From: an uncultured Lachnospiraceae bacterium | Lineage (GTDB): Bacteria; Bacillota; Clostridia; Lachnospirales; Lachnospiraceae | Assembly (NCBI GenBank): GCA_910577735.1 | Contig: CAJTOO010000005.1 | Coordinates: 57,148 to 121,147 of the forward strand | Direction of reading: 5' to 3' | Length of the DNA stretch: 64,000 nt | Shown: positions 8,086 to 16,675 of the stretch, one piece after another | Position numbering within the stretch: the first letter of the stretch is position 1 | Layout: every line of letters starts with the position of its first letter | Notes under the pieces: model-generated | Seen by the model: the letters and a program-made list of their open reading frames with translations, nothing else | What the model was told of the DNA's origin: nothing | Database searches by the model: none | Made by a program: the position numbers and the translations under genes

Positions 8086-9404
8086 ATCTGTGGACAGCTC
8101 TTGCAGCCTGCATCGGATTATGCCTGCAGGCGGGCATATCCTTTCGGTTACAGGAACATTTCTTCCTGCGTCAACATAGAAACAGATATCTCACTTTTCT
8201 CCTCGGCATGATACTCTATCTGGCAGTATGCTTTGCAGGCTCTTTCACACTTAGCAGACACGGGTACTATTTTCTCTACAGCATCCTTCGGCAGGGTGTA
8301 CTGCTTATACTTCTGATACGGTTATTCCAGGGGAACTTGTGGACCAGAGCAGCCCTGGCTGCCATCCTGTGCACATCCTTTGAATTGGCCGCCAACGTTG
8401 CCTCAGAAATGTTATCCCTGATCAGTATGTTGTTCCCTGCATCATGGCAGCCCTTCACCGATGTGTTTATCTGTCTGCTGTCCTATCCGATTGCGGCTCT
8501 GACCTTATGGTTTACTTTACAGCATAGCAAGCTGCGTCCGGATATCTTTTCCGGACAAATCTGCCGTCTGCTGTTCTTTATCCTGTGCGGGCTTATGATA
8601 TTGACCGATATAGTCTATCACGGGATCACCCACGGCGTGATCATGATCTCCCATATCGGCCAGCCAGAAGTGTTTGACCCCTATATGAGTGAACTACTTA
8701 CTCACATAGAATGTATGATTTTATCTTTGCTATGCCTTGCTATAGCGCTCTCTCTGCCTGCTGCCTTAAACCGAATCATGCAGCAGACCGTATCGGAACA
8801 GATGTATCGCGCACAGATTGCCCATTACCAGACACTCTTAAGAGAGCACCGCAAACAGGTGAGCCTTCGGCACGACCTGAAAAATCACCTTCTCGTCTTA
8901 AACCGACTGACACATCATGGAGAACTTGATAAAATAGCGGCATACCTCAAAGCCATGTGTCAGGAAACCTGCCAGACCACAGATAACATCCACACCGGTA
9001 ACCTGACCGCAGATGCCCTCATCGCTATCAAGGAGCAAACCGCAGCGGCAGAAAACATTTCCTTTACCTGCGAAGCAGTCCTTGCCAAGAAGCTTCCCCT
9101 GGAAGACTTTGATCTGTGCATTATATTGGGAAATCTGCTTGACAACGCCATCCAGGCTTCCCTTCGGATTCCCGAGCCCCAAGAGCGCTGCATTGTCCTG
9201 CGGGCCAAAACCGTAAAACGAAATCTACTGCTGGAAATCAAAAATACTGTAGCAGAGGAAACAGCCTGCCTGGATTTTGGCTTTGCCGATTACGGGACCG
9301 GCCTGCACAACGTAAAGAACATCATAGAAAAACACCACGGTGTCATGGATATTTCCTTTGAAACTTCTCAATTCTGTGTATCCGTTCTGCTGCCAATTGC
9401 ATGA
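8082..9404 (+). CDS. GHKL sensor histidine kinase (AgrC-like)
   Basis: A 440-residue kinase with an N-terminal multi-span membrane sensor (about six hydrophobic helices, residues 5-225). The H-box RHDLKNHLLVLNRL is near residue 263, and the ATPase domain has ILGNLLDNAIQAS and FADYGTGLHNVKNII. This is the HPK10/AgrC layout, used for sensing peptides at the membrane. Its partner is the overlapping LytTR regulator. A short ORF and an orphan coiled-coil protein follow at once and could belong to the same signalling unit; that is inference. Confidence 0.92.
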   Translation: MNLWTALAACIGLCLQAGISFRLQEHFFLRQHRNRYLTFLLGMILYLAVCFAGSFTLSRHGYYFLYSILRQGVLLILLIRLFQGNLWTRAALAAILCTSFELAANVASEMLSLISMLFPASWQPFTDVFICLLSYPIAALTLWFTLQHSKLRPDIFSGQICRLLFFILCGLMILTDIVYHGITHGVIMISHIGQPEVFDPYMSELLTHIECMILSLLCLAIALSLPAALNRIMQQTVSEQMYRAQIAHYQTLLREHRKQVSLRHDLKNHLLVLNRLTHHGELDKIAAYLKAMCQETCQTTDNIHTGNLTADALIAIKEQTAAAENISFTCEAVLAKKLPLEDFDLCIILGNLLDNAIQASLRIPEPQERCIVLRAKTVKRNLLLEIKNTVAEETACLDFGFADYGTGLHNVKNIIEKHHGVMDISFETSQFCVSVLLPIA

Positions 9405-9440
9405 CAGCCATATCCACGGCAATCAGTAAGGAAGACACTA

Positions 9441-9659
9441 ATGGAATACAAGATTTTACCGTATGTGACACCAGGCAAACCATTTGATACATTTTGCCAA
9501 AGAATATTTTCATATTTACCGAAATCCTACGTGAAACGATCATCTATCATAGAATACACAGATTTTTCATGCAGCAATTTGAGTCAGCGCTTCAAATATG
9601 CCTTGCTTGCAGCAAAGTGCTCTGACATGGGGAATCAGTGTAACAGAATGGAGGCATAG
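9441..9659 (+). CDS. possible small protein after the LytTR system
   Basis: A 72-codon ORF beginning 36 nt after the kinase gene, with AAGGAAG 6 nt before its ATG and a stop one base before the next gene's start. It has four Cys (positions 19, 45, 60 and 67 by my count) and no signal peptide. If not translated, these 257 bp would simply be intergenic. Support is the ribosome binding site and tight spacing only, and I recognise no family. Confidence 0.3.
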   Translation: MEYKILPYVTPGKPFDTFCQRIFSYLPKSYVKRSSIIEYTDFSCSNLSQRFKYALLAAKCSDMGNQCNRMEA

Positions 9660-9660
9660 T

Positions 9661-10242
9661 ATGAAGGCAGGAACGATGGAAGGTTTAATCGGGGCAGGTA
9701 TCAATATGAAGATGGTGGATACCCCCATGCGTGTCTACAAAGAAGCTCGGAGAAAAGGTGATCTTGGCGCCATGGAACGCGCTATGGGATATGCCAGCGA
9801 ATTTCAGGATACCGCATACGACTATAAGGAAAAGGCCGAAAAGGAATTGCGTAAAGAAATGGAAGAAAATCGGGAAGAACAGCAGCGTGAACGTGAAGAA
9901 GCCCTTGCCGAGCGTCAAAAGGAGACAAAGGAAGCCCAGAAAGAGACTGTGGAAAAGCTGGCGGACAAGGCCGAGGAACTGCGAAATGAAAACGAAAGAC
10001 CTTTAAACACTGTAAAAAGTCCCCAGGCAGACAGTCTGGTAATCAGCCCGGAAGGTAACAAACTCTTAGCGGAAAATCGTCCCAATCCTGATGCAATAGG
10101 GCCTGTTGGGGAATCCCCTGATGTAGAAGCACCTGATATACCCTCAAATACCGACAGCAGATCCGCTGTGAAATTTTACTCCAGTGCAGGTACCGGAGTG
10201 GAGCCAGCGCCTGTTGGGGGTAATGTGTCGGTAGGTTTGTGA
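9661..10242 (+). CDS. orphan charged coiled-coil protein
   Basis: A 193-residue protein with no family I can name. After an N-terminal segment (MKAGTMEGLIGAGINMK) comes a long, highly charged Glu/Lys/Arg coiled coil (about residues 45-118), then a Pro/Ser/Asn-rich disordered tail. No signal peptide or membrane helix is visible. GGAGG lies 6 nt upstream of the ATG; an in-frame ATG at 9598 has no ribosome binding site. It is one of three orphan proteins in the window that have low-complexity parts and no export signal (also at 239 and 20157). The function is unknown. Confidence 0.8.
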   Translation: MKAGTMEGLIGAGINMKMVDTPMRVYKEARRKGDLGAMERAMGYASEFQDTAYDYKEKAEKELRKEMEENREEQQREREEALAERQKETKEAQKETVEKLADKAEELRNENERPLNTVKSPQADSLVISPEGNKLLAENRPNPDAIGPVGESPDVEAPDIPSNTDSRSAVKFYSSAGTGVEPAPVGGNVSVGL

Positions 10243-10263
10243 CTATTTGATGGTACGAACATG

Positions 10264-10294
10264 AAAAGGTGGAAGGATGCATTACCCTTCCACC
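10264..10294 (-). terminator. terminator of the pyr operon
   Basis: On the minus strand GGTGGAAGG (10286-10294), an 9-nt loop and CCTTCCACC (10268-10276) are followed by TTTT. The stem includes the last codons of pyrD. Confidence 0.7.
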
Positions 10295-11187
10295 GCCCCA
10301 ATCAAATCTGTCACTCTTGCAACCCCATATTTTTGCATATAAGCCTCAATCCCCTCTACGACTTCCACTGTCGTGTACGGATTGACAAAATTCATCGCGC
10401 CCACCGCCACGGCACTGGCCCCGGCAAGCAGAAACTCTATGGCGTCCTCCGCATTACTGATACCTCCCATGCCGATAATCGGAATCTTCACTGCCTGAGC
10501 CGCCTGATAGACCATGCGTACCGCCACCGGCTTGATTGCAGGACCGGACATGCCGCCTGTTTTATTGGCCAGAACAAACTTTTTCCTGTGTATATCAATC
10601 TTCATACCCGTAATCGTATTGATCATGGAAAGAGCGTCCGCGCCTGCCGCCTCGGCTGCACGTGACATCTCCGCAATATCTGTCACATTGGGACTCAGCT
10701 TCATGATCACCGGCTGTTTCGCCTTTTTCTTAATCTGAGAGGTAATATCATAGAGACTGTCTGGTTTCTGTCCAAAAGCAATCGCTCCCTCTTTCACATT
10801 GGGGCAGGACACATTAATCTCCAGCATGTCCACCGGCTGATCACCCAGACGCTCCACCACTTCCAGATAGTCCTCCACCGTCTTACCGCAGATATTGACA
10901 ATGATTCTGGTATCATATTTTTGTAAGAAGGGAATATCCCGCTCCACAAATACATCCATACCAGGATTCTGTAAGCCGATGGCATTTAACATGCCGCCAT
11001 ATACTTCCGCTACCCGGGGCGTTGGGTTTCCCTCCCAGGGCACATTCGCCACACCCTTGGTCACCACTGCCCCCAGTCTGTTCAAGTCTACAAAGTCACT
11101 GTATTCCATACCAGAACCAAACGTTCCGGATGCTGTCATAACAGGATTCTTAAAAGTCACACCTGCAATCGTCACCTGTGTATTCAT
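10282..11187 (-). CDS. pyrD: dihydroorotate dehydrogenase B catalytic subunit
   Basis: A 301-residue FMN enzyme that oxidises dihydroorotate to orotate, the fourth step of UMP synthesis. It has the family 1B signatures: NPVMTASGTFG near the N-terminus, the active-site loop NVSCPNVKEGAIAFGQ with the catalytic Cys, the FMN-binding GMGGISNAEDAIEF and the GASAVAVGAMNF phosphate site. Class 1B enzymes need the PyrK flavin/iron-sulfur partner, whose gene lies upstream and overlaps by one base (TGATG), giving tight coupling. The length is normal. pyrB, pyrE and pyrF are not in this window. Confidence 0.97.
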   Translation of the reverse strand: MNTQVTIAGVTFKNPVMTASGTFGSGMEYSDFVDLNRLGAVVTKGVANVPWEGNPTPRVAEVYGGMLNAIGLQNPGMDVFVERDIPFLQKYDTRIIVNICGKTVEDYLEVVERLGDQPVDMLEINVSCPNVKEGAIAFGQKPDSLYDITSQIKKKAKQPVIMKLSPNVTDIAEMSRAAEAAGADALSMINTITGMKIDIHRKKFVLANKTGGMSGPAIKPVAVRMVYQAAQAVKIPIIGMGGISNAEDAIEFLLAGASAVAVGAMNFVNPYTTVEVVEGIEAYMQKYGVARVTDLIGAVEG

Positions 11188-11963
11188 CAGATATCCACCT
11201 CCCTCGCCTCAAAAACTGGACCATCTGTACAAATCCGTGCGTTATGTACATGGGAATGGGAATCCACTTTTGCAGTCTTACACACACATCCCAGACAGGC
11301 TCCCACGCCGCAGGCCATTCTCTCTTCCAGAGAAATATAAGCTTCAATCCCCTTATCCGCAGCATACTTCTTGATTGCCTTTAGCATTGGCATGGGGCCG
11401 CAGGCCATAATCACATCCGCCGCAAGCCCATGGGCATTTATGATATCCATAACATTCCCCTTCGTTCCTGCACTGCCATCCTCCGTGGCCACATAGACAT
11501 CTCCATAACGGGCCAAATCTTCCTGTAAAAACAGATCCTTATCACGATATCCAAGCAGAATCTGTTTCCCACAATCCAATTGTTTCGCCAATTCCAACAT
11601 AGGCGGAATGCCAATACCGCCGCCCATCAGAAATACGCTCTTCCCCCTGGCCTTTCCCACGGGAAATCCATTGCCGAGCACTCCCAGCAATGCCAGTGTA
11701 TCTCCGGCACCATAAGCAGCAAATTCCGCTGTCCCCTTGCCCGCCACACGGTAAACCAGCCGGAGTCTCTTCCTGTCCTCGCTGACTTCACAGATACTGA
11801 TGGGTCTTGGCAGAAGTGTGCTCTCATGATGGGGATACACCGCTACAAACTGCCCCGGATGGGCATCCTTTGCCAGTTTCGTCTCCAGCCAGAGATCATA
11901 AATCTGCTCTGCAATCTGTTTTTGTGACACTATTGTCGCTTCTATCTTTTTCTTCTGCGCCAT
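11187..11963 (-). CDS. pyrK: dihydroorotate dehydrogenase electron transfer subunit
   Basis: A 258-residue subunit that passes electrons from PyrD to NAD+. The FAD-binding beta barrel has RPISICE near residue 53, followed by the NAD-binding GGGIGIPPMLELAKQL. The 2Fe-2S cluster is held by the four cysteines of ACGVGACLGCVC and a later CTDGPVF. The order pyrC-pyrK-pyrD on one strand indicates an operon. The 212-bp gap to pyrC is unusual for it and contains the transposase-family relic described separately. Confidence 0.97.
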   Translation of the reverse strand: MAQKKKIEATIVSQKQIAEQIYDLWLETKLAKDAHPGQFVAVYPHHESTLLPRPISICEVSEDRKRLRLVYRVAGKGTAEFAAYGAGDTLALLGVLGNGFPVGKARGKSVFLMGGGIGIPPMLELAKQLDCGKQILLGYRDKDLFLQEDLARYGDVYVATEDGSAGTKGNVMDIINAHGLAADVIMACGPMPMLKAIKKYAADKGIEAYISLEERMACGVGACLGCVCKTAKVDSHSHVHNARICTDGPVFEAREVDI

Positions 11964-11999
11964 TTGCTGTTCCTTTCTGTTGTTTTATGTGAGGTTTTG

Positions 12000-12172
12000 T
12001 TCCCGCTCTCAGATACTCTTTCATTCTTTGAACAAACCAGGAATATTCATACAACGGCTTGCATTTGTTCAAAATTTCGTGATGAACCGGCAGATTAATG
12101 TTTATCACTTTCACGTTTAATTCTAGCATAAGTCTTACAGTTTTATCAAGATAGGCATCTATATCATTCTGC
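12000..12172 (-). pseudogene. C-terminal relic of a PD-(D/E)XK (Rpn-type) putative transposase
   Basis: Read in frame directly after the pyrC stop codon, this stretch encodes about 57 residues (from WQNDIDAYLDKT through LRAG). The phrases VININLPVHHEILNKCKPL and EYSWFVQRMKEYL match the C-terminal VININYG-x-N-x-x-L-x-x-C-x-P-L-x-EY pattern I associate with Rpn/YhgA-like recombination-promoting nucleases. The nuclease domain is gone and there is no ribosome binding site. An ATG at 12129 opens a 77-codon frame that runs into pyrK out of frame. I call it a decayed remnant; the family match is from memory. Confidence 0.5.
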
Positions 12173-12174
12173 CA

Positions 12175-13452
12175 CTACCCCCGATAAACAATCTTCCCGC
12201 CGCAAATCGTGTAAGCAATCACGCCCGGCATTTGCTCCCCCACAAAGGGCGAATTGCATGCTTTGGAAGCAAACTTGTCCACCGTCCAGACTTCCTTCGG
12301 ATTAAATACCAAAAGGTCTGCCGGCCCGCCGGCTGTGATATGTCCTGCATCCAGATGATAGAATCTGGCAGGACCATAGCTCATCCTGCACAGCAATTCC
12401 ATCATGGTCAGATATCCATGATTCACCAGTTCCCTGATACCCAGGGACAGGGCTGTTTCCAGGCCGATAATGCCGCTTGGCGCCTCCGTCAGAGGCTTCT
12501 CTTTCTCCTCCAAGCTATGGGGCGCATGATCTGTGGCAATCATATCAATGGTGCCATCCCGAAGTCCTTCAATAATTGCCAGTCTATCCTCTTCCTCACG
12601 AAGCGGCGGATTCATCTTAGCCAGCGTACCGTGTCTGATGACTGCCTCTTCCGTCAGTGTGAAATGATGGGGCGCCGCCTCTGCATGAATGTGGGTGCTT
12701 TGCCGCTTGGCCTTTCGCACCAGTTCCACCGCCTCTTTGGTACTGATATGCTGTATGGATAAATCTGCAGCCTCTGTAAGCGCTATCTTCAGGTCACGCT
12801 CCACCATGGAAATCTCGGCCTCTCTGGGAGAACCGCCAATGCCATAATGAGCCGCAGCCTTTCCTGCATTTATACCGTTATTGGCGATAAGCGCCGGGTT
12901 CTCCTCATGAAGGCTGACCGGCCTGTTAAGTTTCGCTGCCCGCCTCAGCGCTTCCTTAAGCACTTCCTCATGCATCAGCGGAATACCATCATCTGTAAAT
13001 CCTGCTGCCCCCCTGGCACTCAGGGCCTCCATATCTGTCAATATCCGCCCCTTCATTCCCATAGTCACATTGGCGCAGGAATACACATGTATCCCCGTTT
13101 CCTTCCCCTTTTCAAGGACATAGCCCAAAGTTTCTACGGTATCCACTGTCGGCTTTGTATTGGCCATCAGCACCACCGAAGTAAAGCCGCCTTTGGCCGC
13201 TGACTTTGCCCCGGAAGCAATATCTTCCTTATAGGTAAGGCCGGGATCCCGGAAATGCACATGCACATCCACCAGTCCCGGCGCCATGATTTGACCGGAT
13301 AGGTCAATCTCCTCCATGTCATTTGCAGAAGGAACCGTCCCCTGGGGCAGAATCTGCTCTATTTTGCCATTCTCCGTATTGATCAGGATATCCCGATATC
13401 CTTCTGTTTCGGATGCCGGATCTATCAGATAACCGTTCTTTAAAAGTAACAT
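12175..13452 (-). CDS. pyrC: dihydroorotase
   Basis: A 425-residue zinc amidohydrolase that closes carbamoyl-aspartate to dihydroorotate, the third step of UMP synthesis. The metal-binding HVHFRDPG is near residue 64. The following LTYKEDIASG stretch contains a Lys only near the carbamylation region of type I enzymes, and DHAPH (about residue 305) supplies the later metal ligand. Length and sequence fit the type I (PyrC/AllB-like) class. It is the first visible gene of the pyrC-pyrK-pyrD set, with GGACGGGAG before its ATG. No PyrR-type attenuator was recognised in the 118 bp upstream. Confidence 0.95.
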   Translation of the reverse strand: MLLLKNGYLIDPASETEGYRDILINTENGKIEQILPQGTVPSANDMEEIDLSGQIMAPGLVDVHVHFRDPGLTYKEDIASGAKSAAKGGFTSVVLMANTKPTVDTVETLGYVLEKGKETGIHVYSCANVTMGMKGRILTDMEALSARGAAGFTDDGIPLMHEEVLKEALRRAAKLNRPVSLHEENPALIANNGINAGKAAAHYGIGGSPREAEISMVERDLKIALTEAADLSIQHISTKEAVELVRKAKRQSTHIHAEAAPHHFTLTEEAVIRHGTLAKMNPPLREEEDRLAIIEGLRDGTIDMIATDHAPHSLEEKEKPLTEAPSGIIGLETALSLGIRELVNHGYLTMMELLCRMSYGPARFYHLDAGHITAGGPADLLVFNPKEVWTVDKFASKACNSPFVGEQMPGVIAYTICGGKIVYRG

Positions 13453-13570
13453 TTGTTCTCCCGTCCTTTCTCCTCATATTATATCCCAGAACCTGTTCCA
13501 CAGGCAAACGTTTTATCCTCCGATATGCTGCTGCGATATGCTGCATTTTCGGTGTTGGGGCAGCAGCCCC

Positions 13571-14002
13571 TTAGTCAAATACCACCGGCTTGTCGATAAA
13601 CTCTGTTTTTACCACTACATAAGGATAACTTTCCACCGGATTGCTCTTCTCCTCCGGCTTGGGTCCGATCAGATTGGTATCAATATAGACAGCATTGGCA
13701 GTCTCATACAATTCGTTTACGGCAATGCTGTAGCCGCCTGTATTCTGTGTGCCATATCCCACACAGATATAGAGAAATCCCTGATCTTCAAAGGTCATCT
13801 TAAACGCATCCTTCTTTTTGTCCTCAATTTTTTCCAGAAGTTCCTCGGGTATATTGTCTTCTGCCATAACCGTACAATCCAGATCTTTGATCTTGGCCAT
13901 GGTATCCTGCTTCTGCCCACAGGCGTATACCCCCATACACATCAGGCAAATCAGGCAGATGCTCACAAATCTCTTCTGATATTCGTACAAAACATTTATC
14001 AT
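13571..14002 (-). CDS. small lipoprotein with PrcB-like C-terminal domain
   Basis: A 143-residue exported protein. Residues 10-28 form a signal peptide ending in a plausible lipobox (VYAC, Cys28). The C-terminal 80 residues contain TGGYSIAVNELYE and SYPYVVVKTE, the pattern of the PrcB C-terminal family, named after a Treponema protease-complex subunit; those proteins often sit in cell-envelope stress contexts. CGGAG lies 8 nt upstream of the ATG. The stop is followed at once by a GC hairpin (13557-13570, GGGGC/GCCCC) without a T-run. A link to the pyr genes downstream is not implied. Confidence 0.75.
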   Translation of the reverse strand: MINVLYEYQKRFVSICLICLMCMGVYACGQKQDTMAKIKDLDCTVMAEDNIPEELLEKIEDKKKDAFKMTFEDQGFLYICVGYGTQNTGGYSIAVNELYETANAVYIDTNLIGPKPEEKSNPVESYPYVVVKTEFIDKPVVFD

Positions 14003-14135
14003 AGTATCGACTCCGCAACTTTAGTCTTATTACCTAATTTATTACGCAATCAAACTCACTATTCCTGATTCTTCCTTTTGACATCACTTACCTTCGTTTT
14101 ATGTTACGCAGACAACAATATTCCCTCTTTGTATA

Positions 14136-14164
14136 TTGCCTGGAGCAGTTTAACCGGATATAAT
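14136..14164 (+). promoter_or_regulatory. sigma-A promoter of plsC
   Basis: TTGCCT (14136-14141), a 17-bp spacer and a perfect TATAAT (14159-14164). The predicted start near 14171 leaves a 60-nt leader before the plsC ATG. Confidence 0.8.
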
Positions 14165-14173
14165 ATATTAATA

Positions 14174-14193
14174 CCCCGCTGTAATCAACGGGG
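14174..14193 (+). other. 5'-terminal stem-loop in the plsC leader
   Basis: CCCCG (14174-14178) pairs with CGGGG (14189-14193) around a 10-nt loop, beginning within a few bases of the predicted transcription start. Such 5'-terminal stems commonly protect mRNAs from 5'-dependent decay; no ligand-binding pattern is visible. Confidence 0.5.
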
Positions 14194-14233
14194 CAAATTG
14201 TTTGTTCTACTATATAAAGATGAGGTATGTCCC

Positions 14234-14968
14234 ATGATTCGCTTGATTTTGGTCGCTGTGTTTGTGGTTTTATTCTTAATATTGAGTATTCCCCTTTTGA
14301 TCATCGAATACTTCATCGGCAAATTCAACATGGACGTCAAAAACCGCTCTTCCCTGGCAATCGTTAACTGGGCATTCCGCTGTGTACTCTTCATTTCGGG
14401 TGTATCCGTCACTGCCATTGGTGAAGAAAATATTCCTAAAGATGAGCCGGTACTCTACATTGGTAATCACCGAAGCGATTTCGATACGCTCCTGACCTAT
14501 GTGCGGGTTCCCCGGCCTACAGGTTATGTGGCTAAGATAGAGCTGTTAAAGATACCCTTGCTCTCCCATTGGATGAAGTATCTGCACTGTCTTTTCATAG
14601 ACAGAGGGGATATCAAACAGAGTATGAAGATCATTCTGGAAGCCATCGATAAGATTCATGCCGGTATCTCCATCTGTATCTTTCCGGAAGGTACCCGTAA
14701 CCCTGTGCCTGACACCTTCTTAAAATTCCACAGCGCGAGTTTTAAAATTGCCGAAAAGACTGGATGCGCCATCATACCTATGAGCATCAACAACGCGGGG
14801 GCAATCTTCGAAGACCACCTGCCGAAGATCAAAAAAACGCATGTGGTCATCGAATACGGCAAACCTATATATACCAAAGATCTTGACAAAGAATCCAGAC
14901 GTCATATCAGCGAAGCAGTACAGGGTATCATTGAAGAAATGTATTTTAAAAACAAGGAACTGGTGTAA
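14234..14968 (+). CDS. plsC: 1-acyl-sn-glycerol-3-phosphate acyltransferase
   Basis: A 244-residue membrane-associated acyltransferase that converts lysophosphatidic acid to phosphatidic acid. A hydrophobic N-terminal helix (residues 1-25) anchors it. The catalytic NHRSDFDTL (H-x4-D motif, near residue 78) and the substrate-binding FPEGTRNP (near 155) are intact. The start is the ATG 7 nt after AGATGAGGT; an upstream in-frame ATG at 14078 precedes the promoter and cannot be used from it. The gene is monocistronic, with promoter and terminator both visible. Confidence 0.95.
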   Translation: MIRLILVAVFVVLFLILSIPLLIIEYFIGKFNMDVKNRSSLAIVNWAFRCVLFISGVSVTAIGEENIPKDEPVLYIGNHRSDFDTLLTYVRVPRPTGYVAKIELLKIPLLSHWMKYLHCLFIDRGDIKQSMKIILEAIDKIHAGISICIFPEGTRNPVPDTFLKFHSASFKIAEKTGCAIIPMSINNAGAIFEDHLPKIKKTHVVIEYGKPIYTKDLDKESRRHISEAVQGIIEEMYFKNKELV

Positions 14969-14985
14969 CACAGTTCCTTGTTTTA
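14949..14985. terminator. bidirectional terminator after plsC
   Basis: A 14-bp perfect stem (AAAACAAGGAACTG at 14949-14962, CAGTTCCTTGTTTT at 14971-14984) with A-tract and T-tract ends serves both plsC and the convergent GH9-like gene. Its left arm encodes the last residues of PlsC. Confidence 0.85.
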
Positions 14986-15047
14986 ATATCAGCATCTTTT
15001 GATTTATCCCGATCTGCAGCAGATGTTTCATCGAACCTGCTCTGTTT

Positions 15048-16631
15048 CTATTCTTCTCCCACCACCATCTCATCGTCCATGATCGCACTTAACAGCAATA
15101 CCAGTTCTGCATTCAAATCCACCTGGTTCATGATTCCCAGACTTTGCTCAATATCTCTGTAATTGCGTTCTCCTACGCCGTCCAGGTAGGAAATCGCCTG
15201 CAGGTTACGCCCCAGCATATAATGCAGATGATTCTCCATCACCGTGGCATACTCATGATTGGTTATGATGTGATCCACCACCGCAAGCCTTGACATATCT
15301 TTTAGCAATGTGGCGTTATTACTCTGTCTCTCATCTGTCTTCACCAGCAGTTTGGATTCTTTGGAGGCAAAAGAAATCTGCTCTCCTTTCTGCATCAACA
15401 CCTGAATGACCGAGCTGCTGAGTATCACATCCACTCTTTGCTTGGTAGCCAGATAGGTCACACACCCCCAGAACACAAAATCATTATCCATATCCGGTTC
15501 CGGATTTTGTGCCAGATAATCTTTGATCACCGTGTGATATCTCTGATTGCCCGTAGCCCGGTAAAGCTCTGTTGCTGCATGGAAGTACTCTTCCATGGAC
15601 ACATCCGCAAGGTATTTCTCCACATACCGGTAAGCCCTGTCTGCTGCCTTAAGGCACTGGGTCGCGAACTCTCTGTCATAGTTCTGATAAATATAACTGA
15701 ATCTGGCCATGGTGGCTGCAAACTGAATCGTAGCGCTCATGGTTATCCCGTCAATATACAGAATATATCCCGCTGTCTTATTATCCACACTGCTGACAGA
15801 AGCATATACGGCCCCACTGGTGGCATCCTGCATCTTGAGCAGCCAATCAATCTCGTACTTCACCTCATCAAGCACATCAGGAATCCTGTTCCTGCTCTCT
15901 GGTATTCTCAAATCATCGGTAAAGATGTCCGGATAAAGTTCATAGGAGAGCAAAAGATAATTAACCGTCTGACACCCCTTGACCACATCACGGGTTCCCA
16001 TCTCGTCAATGTGCCAGCCCCCCGACACATCCCGCTTGATCGAGGCCTCTTCCTTCATCTGCGCCTCCCTGGAATGACAGGCGTTGTGGGCCTTCGCCCC
16101 GGCAAGTTCTGTGGAGAGCGTAAGTCCGCATCGGTTAAAATAATACTGCTTTAACACCGCGTCAAAAAGTTTTCCATAGGGATCCGCTGCAATCTGAAAG
16201 GGATATGACTGCCCTATCATCGCTGCTTCTATGTAATAACTGCCAGGCGTATTAAAATCTGTAAAGTCTCCGTAACTGATATAATTACCGATTGTTTCAT
16301 CATAGCCCTTCTGTTCGATTTTGCCCGTATAGACTTCCCTGCCGCTCTCTGCCTCCAGGATTGTAAAATAATCCGGCGGCATCTCTCCTTGTATCACTGC
16401 CAGCTTATTACTGCCAAGTTCATACCCGACCTGATCAACTAAAATATTAGGAAGACTTTCCGGCACCTCATAATCAAACGCAGGTGTTAATCCAAGCGTT
16501 GCCGGCCCGTCTTCCTCACCGCCGTTTTGCAGGGTCTCCACTGAGAACTCTGACACAAATCCACAGCTGGCCAACAAAATCGCCGAAAGAAAAATACATA
16601 TTATTTTTTTCAAATAACATTTATTGCACAT
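15048..16631 (-). CDS. GH9-like lipoprotein lacking the canonical catalytic motifs
   Basis: A 527-residue exported protein: signal peptide with lipobox LASC (Cys23), an Ig-like cellulase N-terminal domain (about 62-148, from NILVDQVGY to PFQIAA), then an alpha-barrel of the GH9 type (about 150-510). Family marks include the HNACHSREA stretch near 182 and GRNLQAISYLDGVG near the end. The GGWxDAGD motif that carries the catalytic base reads GGWHIDEMGTRD (204-215). The C-terminal NEVxxxxNA segment with the acid Glu is replaced by NAELVLLL. It therefore looks like a surface carbohydrate-binding or inactive GH9 homologue. Its gene follows the amidohydrolase gene by 41 bp and has its own extended -10. 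Confidence 0.8.
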   Translation of the reverse strand: MCNKCYLKKIICIFLSAILLASCGFVSEFSVETLQNGGEEDGPATLGLTPAFDYEVPESLPNILVDQVGYELGSNKLAVIQGEMPPDYFTILEAESGREVYTGKIEQKGYDETIGNYISYGDFTDFNTPGSYYIEAAMIGQSYPFQIAADPYGKLFDAVLKQYYFNRCGLTLSTELAGAKAHNACHSREAQMKEEASIKRDVSGGWHIDEMGTRDVVKGCQTVNYLLLSYELYPDIFTDDLRIPESRNRIPDVLDEVKYEIDWLLKMQDATSGAVYASVSSVDNKTAGYILYIDGITMSATIQFAATMARFSYIYQNYDREFATQCLKAADRAYRYVEKYLADVSMEEYFHAATELYRATGNQRYHTVIKDYLAQNPEPDMDNDFVFWGCVTYLATKQRVDVILSSSVIQVLMQKGEQISFASKESKLLVKTDERQSNNATLLKDMSRLAVVDHIITNHEYATVMENHLHYMLGRNLQAISYLDGVGERNYRDIEQSLGIMNQVDLNAELVLLLSAIMDDEMVVGEE

Positions 16632-16666
16632 ATAGAATCACTCTCTATACTTTTCTGAACTTACCC

Positions 16667-16675
16667 ATTATATCA
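16667..16675 (-). promoter_or_regulatory. extended -10 promoter of the GH9-like gene
   Basis: TGATATAAT on the minus strand is an extended -10 (TGn-TATAAT) about 36 bp before the ATG. It overlaps the stop codon of the upstream amidohydrolase gene. No -35 match is seen. Confidence 0.5.

Noticed and set aside
10261..10665. Plus-strand frame beginning at the pyr terminator
   Set aside because: It is antisense to pyrD and its start lies in the terminator stem.
13557..13570. GGGGC-AGCA-GCCCC hairpin as terminator or pyr attenuator
   Set aside because: No T-run follows on either strand and no anti-attenuator or PyrR-binding pattern is seen; the 5-bp stem may be chance.
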